From NCBI GenBank assembly GCA_016703605.1, contig JADJBU010000002.1:434001-498000 (forward strand): a stretch of 64,000 nt of DNA, written 5' to 3'. Below are positions 62,804 to 64,000 of the stretch, one piece after another (position 1 is the first letter of the stretch; each line of letters opens with the position of its first letter). Under the pieces are notes generated by a model. The model was not told where the DNA came from and searched no databases. It saw nothing but the letters and a program-made list of their open reading frames with translations. The translations under genes and the position numbers were made by a program. Origin of the DNA: Candidatus Villigracilis adiacens (GTDB lineage Bacteria > Chloroflexota > Anaerolineae > Anaerolineales > Villigracilaceae).

Positions 62804-64000
62804 ATGATGCGATTTGACCGATTTACCGAGAGAGCGCAGGAAGCCGCGCAAAGAGCCGCGGAGATCATCCAGCGTTATGGTCACAACCAGATCGATACCG
62901 AACACATCCTGCTGGCGTTGATCGAACAGCCCGGCGGGGTGATTCCCCAGATTTTGGAAAAACTGAATGTCAACGCCCAGGCGCTGACCGAACGGCTCGA
63001 CGCCACCCTGCGCGCCAGCCCGAAGGCGAATATCTTCGGCGGCGGGGCGGGGCAGATCTTCATCACGCCGCGCGTCAAGCGGATCATTGACCTTGCCAAC
63101 GAGGAAGCCAACCGCCTGAAGGATGAATACATCTCGACCGAGCATATCTTCCTGGCGATCCTGACCGAGCGCAACACCCCCGCCGCCCGCATTTTGGAAT
63201 CTGCCGGGTTGACGCGCGACCGCGTGTACGACGCGATCCAGGATTTGCGCGGCGGTCAGCGCGTGACCGATCCGCAGGCGGAGACGAAATACCGCACCCT
63301 CGAAAAATACTCGCGCGATCTAACCCAGCTCGCCCGCGAAGGCAAACTCGACCCGGTCATCGGGCGCGATAACGAGATCATGCGACTGATACAAATCCTG
63401 TCGCGCCGCACGAAGAATAATCCCGTTCTGATCGGCGAAGCGGGCGTGGGCAAGACCGCCATCGCGGAGGGACTCGCGCAGAAAATCGCCACCAACGACG
63501 TGCCGGAAATTCTCTCAGGCAAGAAAGTGGTGGCCCTCGACCTGGGCGCGATGATCGCCGGGTCCCGGTTCAGGGGCGAGTTCGAGGAAAGACTCAAAGC
63601 CGTGATGGAGGAGGTCCAGCGCGCGAAGGGCGACGTCATCCTGATGATCGACGAACTGCATACAGTCGTCGGCGCGGGGGCGGCTCAGGGCGCGATGGAC
63701 GCAAGCAATATGCTTAAGCCGGCCCTGGCAAGAGGCGAACTGCAATGCATCGGCGCGACGACCCTGGATGAATTCCACAAACACATCGAAAAAGACGCCG
63801 CGCTCGAACGCCGCTTCGCGCCCATCTATGTGGATGAGCCGAGTGTGGACGACACCATCAAGATGCTGCACGGCTTGCGCGACCGTTACGAGGCGCATCA
63901 TAAGGTGCGCTTCTCCGATGAAGCCCTCGAAGCCGCGGCGCGGCTCGCCGACCGTTACGTGACCGACCGCCACCTGCCGGATAAAGCCATCGACCTGATG
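62804..64000 (+). CDS. ClpC/ClpB-type AAA+ unfoldase, 5' part
   Basis: The first 399 codons of a Hsp100 ATPase; the gene runs off the window. Residues about 1-145 are the double Clp N-domain (FTERAQEAAQRAAEIIQRYGHNQIDTEHILLALIEQ … YISTEHIFLAILTERNTPAARIL). The first AAA+ module follows: LAREGKLDPVIGRDNEIMRLIQILSRRTKNNPVLIGEAGVGKTAIAEGLA (Walker A), VILMIDELHTVVGAG (Walker B), and IGATTLDEFHKHIEKDAALERRFAPI. The spacing and KHIEKDAALERRFAPIYVDEPS favour ClpC, but ClpB cannot be excluded without the middle domain. AAGGAA lies 7 nt upstream. Confidence 0.92.
   Translation, partial: MMRFDRFTERAQEAAQRAAEIIQRYGHNQIDTEHILLALIEQPGGVIPQILEKLNVNAQALTERLDATLRASPKANIFGGGAGQIFITPRVKRIIDLANEEANRLKDEYISTEHIFLAILTERNTPAARILESAGLTRDRVYDAIQDLRGGQRVTDPQAETKYRTLEKYSRDLTQLAREGKLDPVIGRDNEIMRLIQILSRRTKNNPVLIGEAGVGKTAIAEGLAQKIATNDVPEILSGKKVVALDLGAMIAGSRFRGEFEERLKAVMEEVQRAKGDVILMIDELHTVVGAGAAQGAMDASNMLKPALARGELQCIGATTLDEFHKHIEKDAALERRFAPIYVDEPSVDDTIKMLHGLRDRYEAHHKVRFSDEALEAAARLADRYVTDRHLPDKAIDLM

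Noticed and set aside
1..64000. tRNA, rRNA, prophage and integrative element signatures
   Set aside because: No cloverleaf with a T-arm, no integrase, no phage structural genes and no attachment-site repeats were recognised in any intergenic gap.

Overview
The window is a 64 kb stretch of a GC-rich bacterial chromosome, most likely from Chloroflexota, class Anaerolineae. The best support is two Chlor_Arch_YYY (DUF2298) membrane proteins carrying YYYFG/YYYYG motifs, a DUF2277 gene, many lipoproteins with N-terminal lipoboxes but no recognisable outer-membrane component, and heavy seeding with short palindromic repeats. No rRNA, tRNA, CRISPR array or prophage was recognised.

Layout. 1-8.5 kb: 3' end of leuS, an orphan Dam-type methylase, an EamA exporter, a PLP aminotransferase behind what looks like a branched-chain amino-acid attenuator, and a minus-strand operon of PIG-L deacetylase, MBOAT O-acyltransferase and SGNH protein. 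8.8-15.5 kb: an ABC-2 exporter (one ATPase, two permeases), DUF2277, radA, DUF1304 and comM. 15.5-19.1 kb: an ASCH gene coupled to a fused nuclease-methyltransferase (type ISP-like) gene broken by three apparent 1-nt frameshifts. 19.2-28.2 kb: DUF3597, an internally duplicated membrane protein, then a TetR-controlled MacAB/Lol-like system (two FtsX permeases, one ATPase, two HlyD-like lipoproteins), and a CAP-domain lipoprotein. 28.2-34.3 kb: SGNH lipoprotein, a DUF1501/DUF1800 pair, two small membrane proteins, and an anti-sigma/ECF sigma pair. 34.4-36.2 kb: a complete EcoRV-like restriction-modification pair. 36.9-58.6 kb: a large surface-glycan or glycoprotein locus with GT4, GT2 and several large multi-pass GT-C-like proteins, four methyltransferase modules and two YYY proteins. 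59-64 kb: a compact regulator / GIY-YIG nuclease / regulator operon, a quinate-dehydrogenase-like gene, ilvE and the 5' part of a ClpC/ClpB ATPase.

The most unusual signals are regulatory or repetitive. They are: a 15-codon leader peptide with seven Ile/Leu/Val codons followed by a terminator hairpin; three head-to-tail 14-bp operators at exact 16-bp spacing over the tetR start; a 128-135 bp MITE-like element in several copies; and several families of short palindromes and word-like low-complexity DNA that occur between genes and also, in frame, inside many genes. Several genes have a -10 box only 6-9 nt before the start codon, which suggests leaderless transcripts.

All family assignments are by eye from motifs and remembered family sequences; no searches were run.
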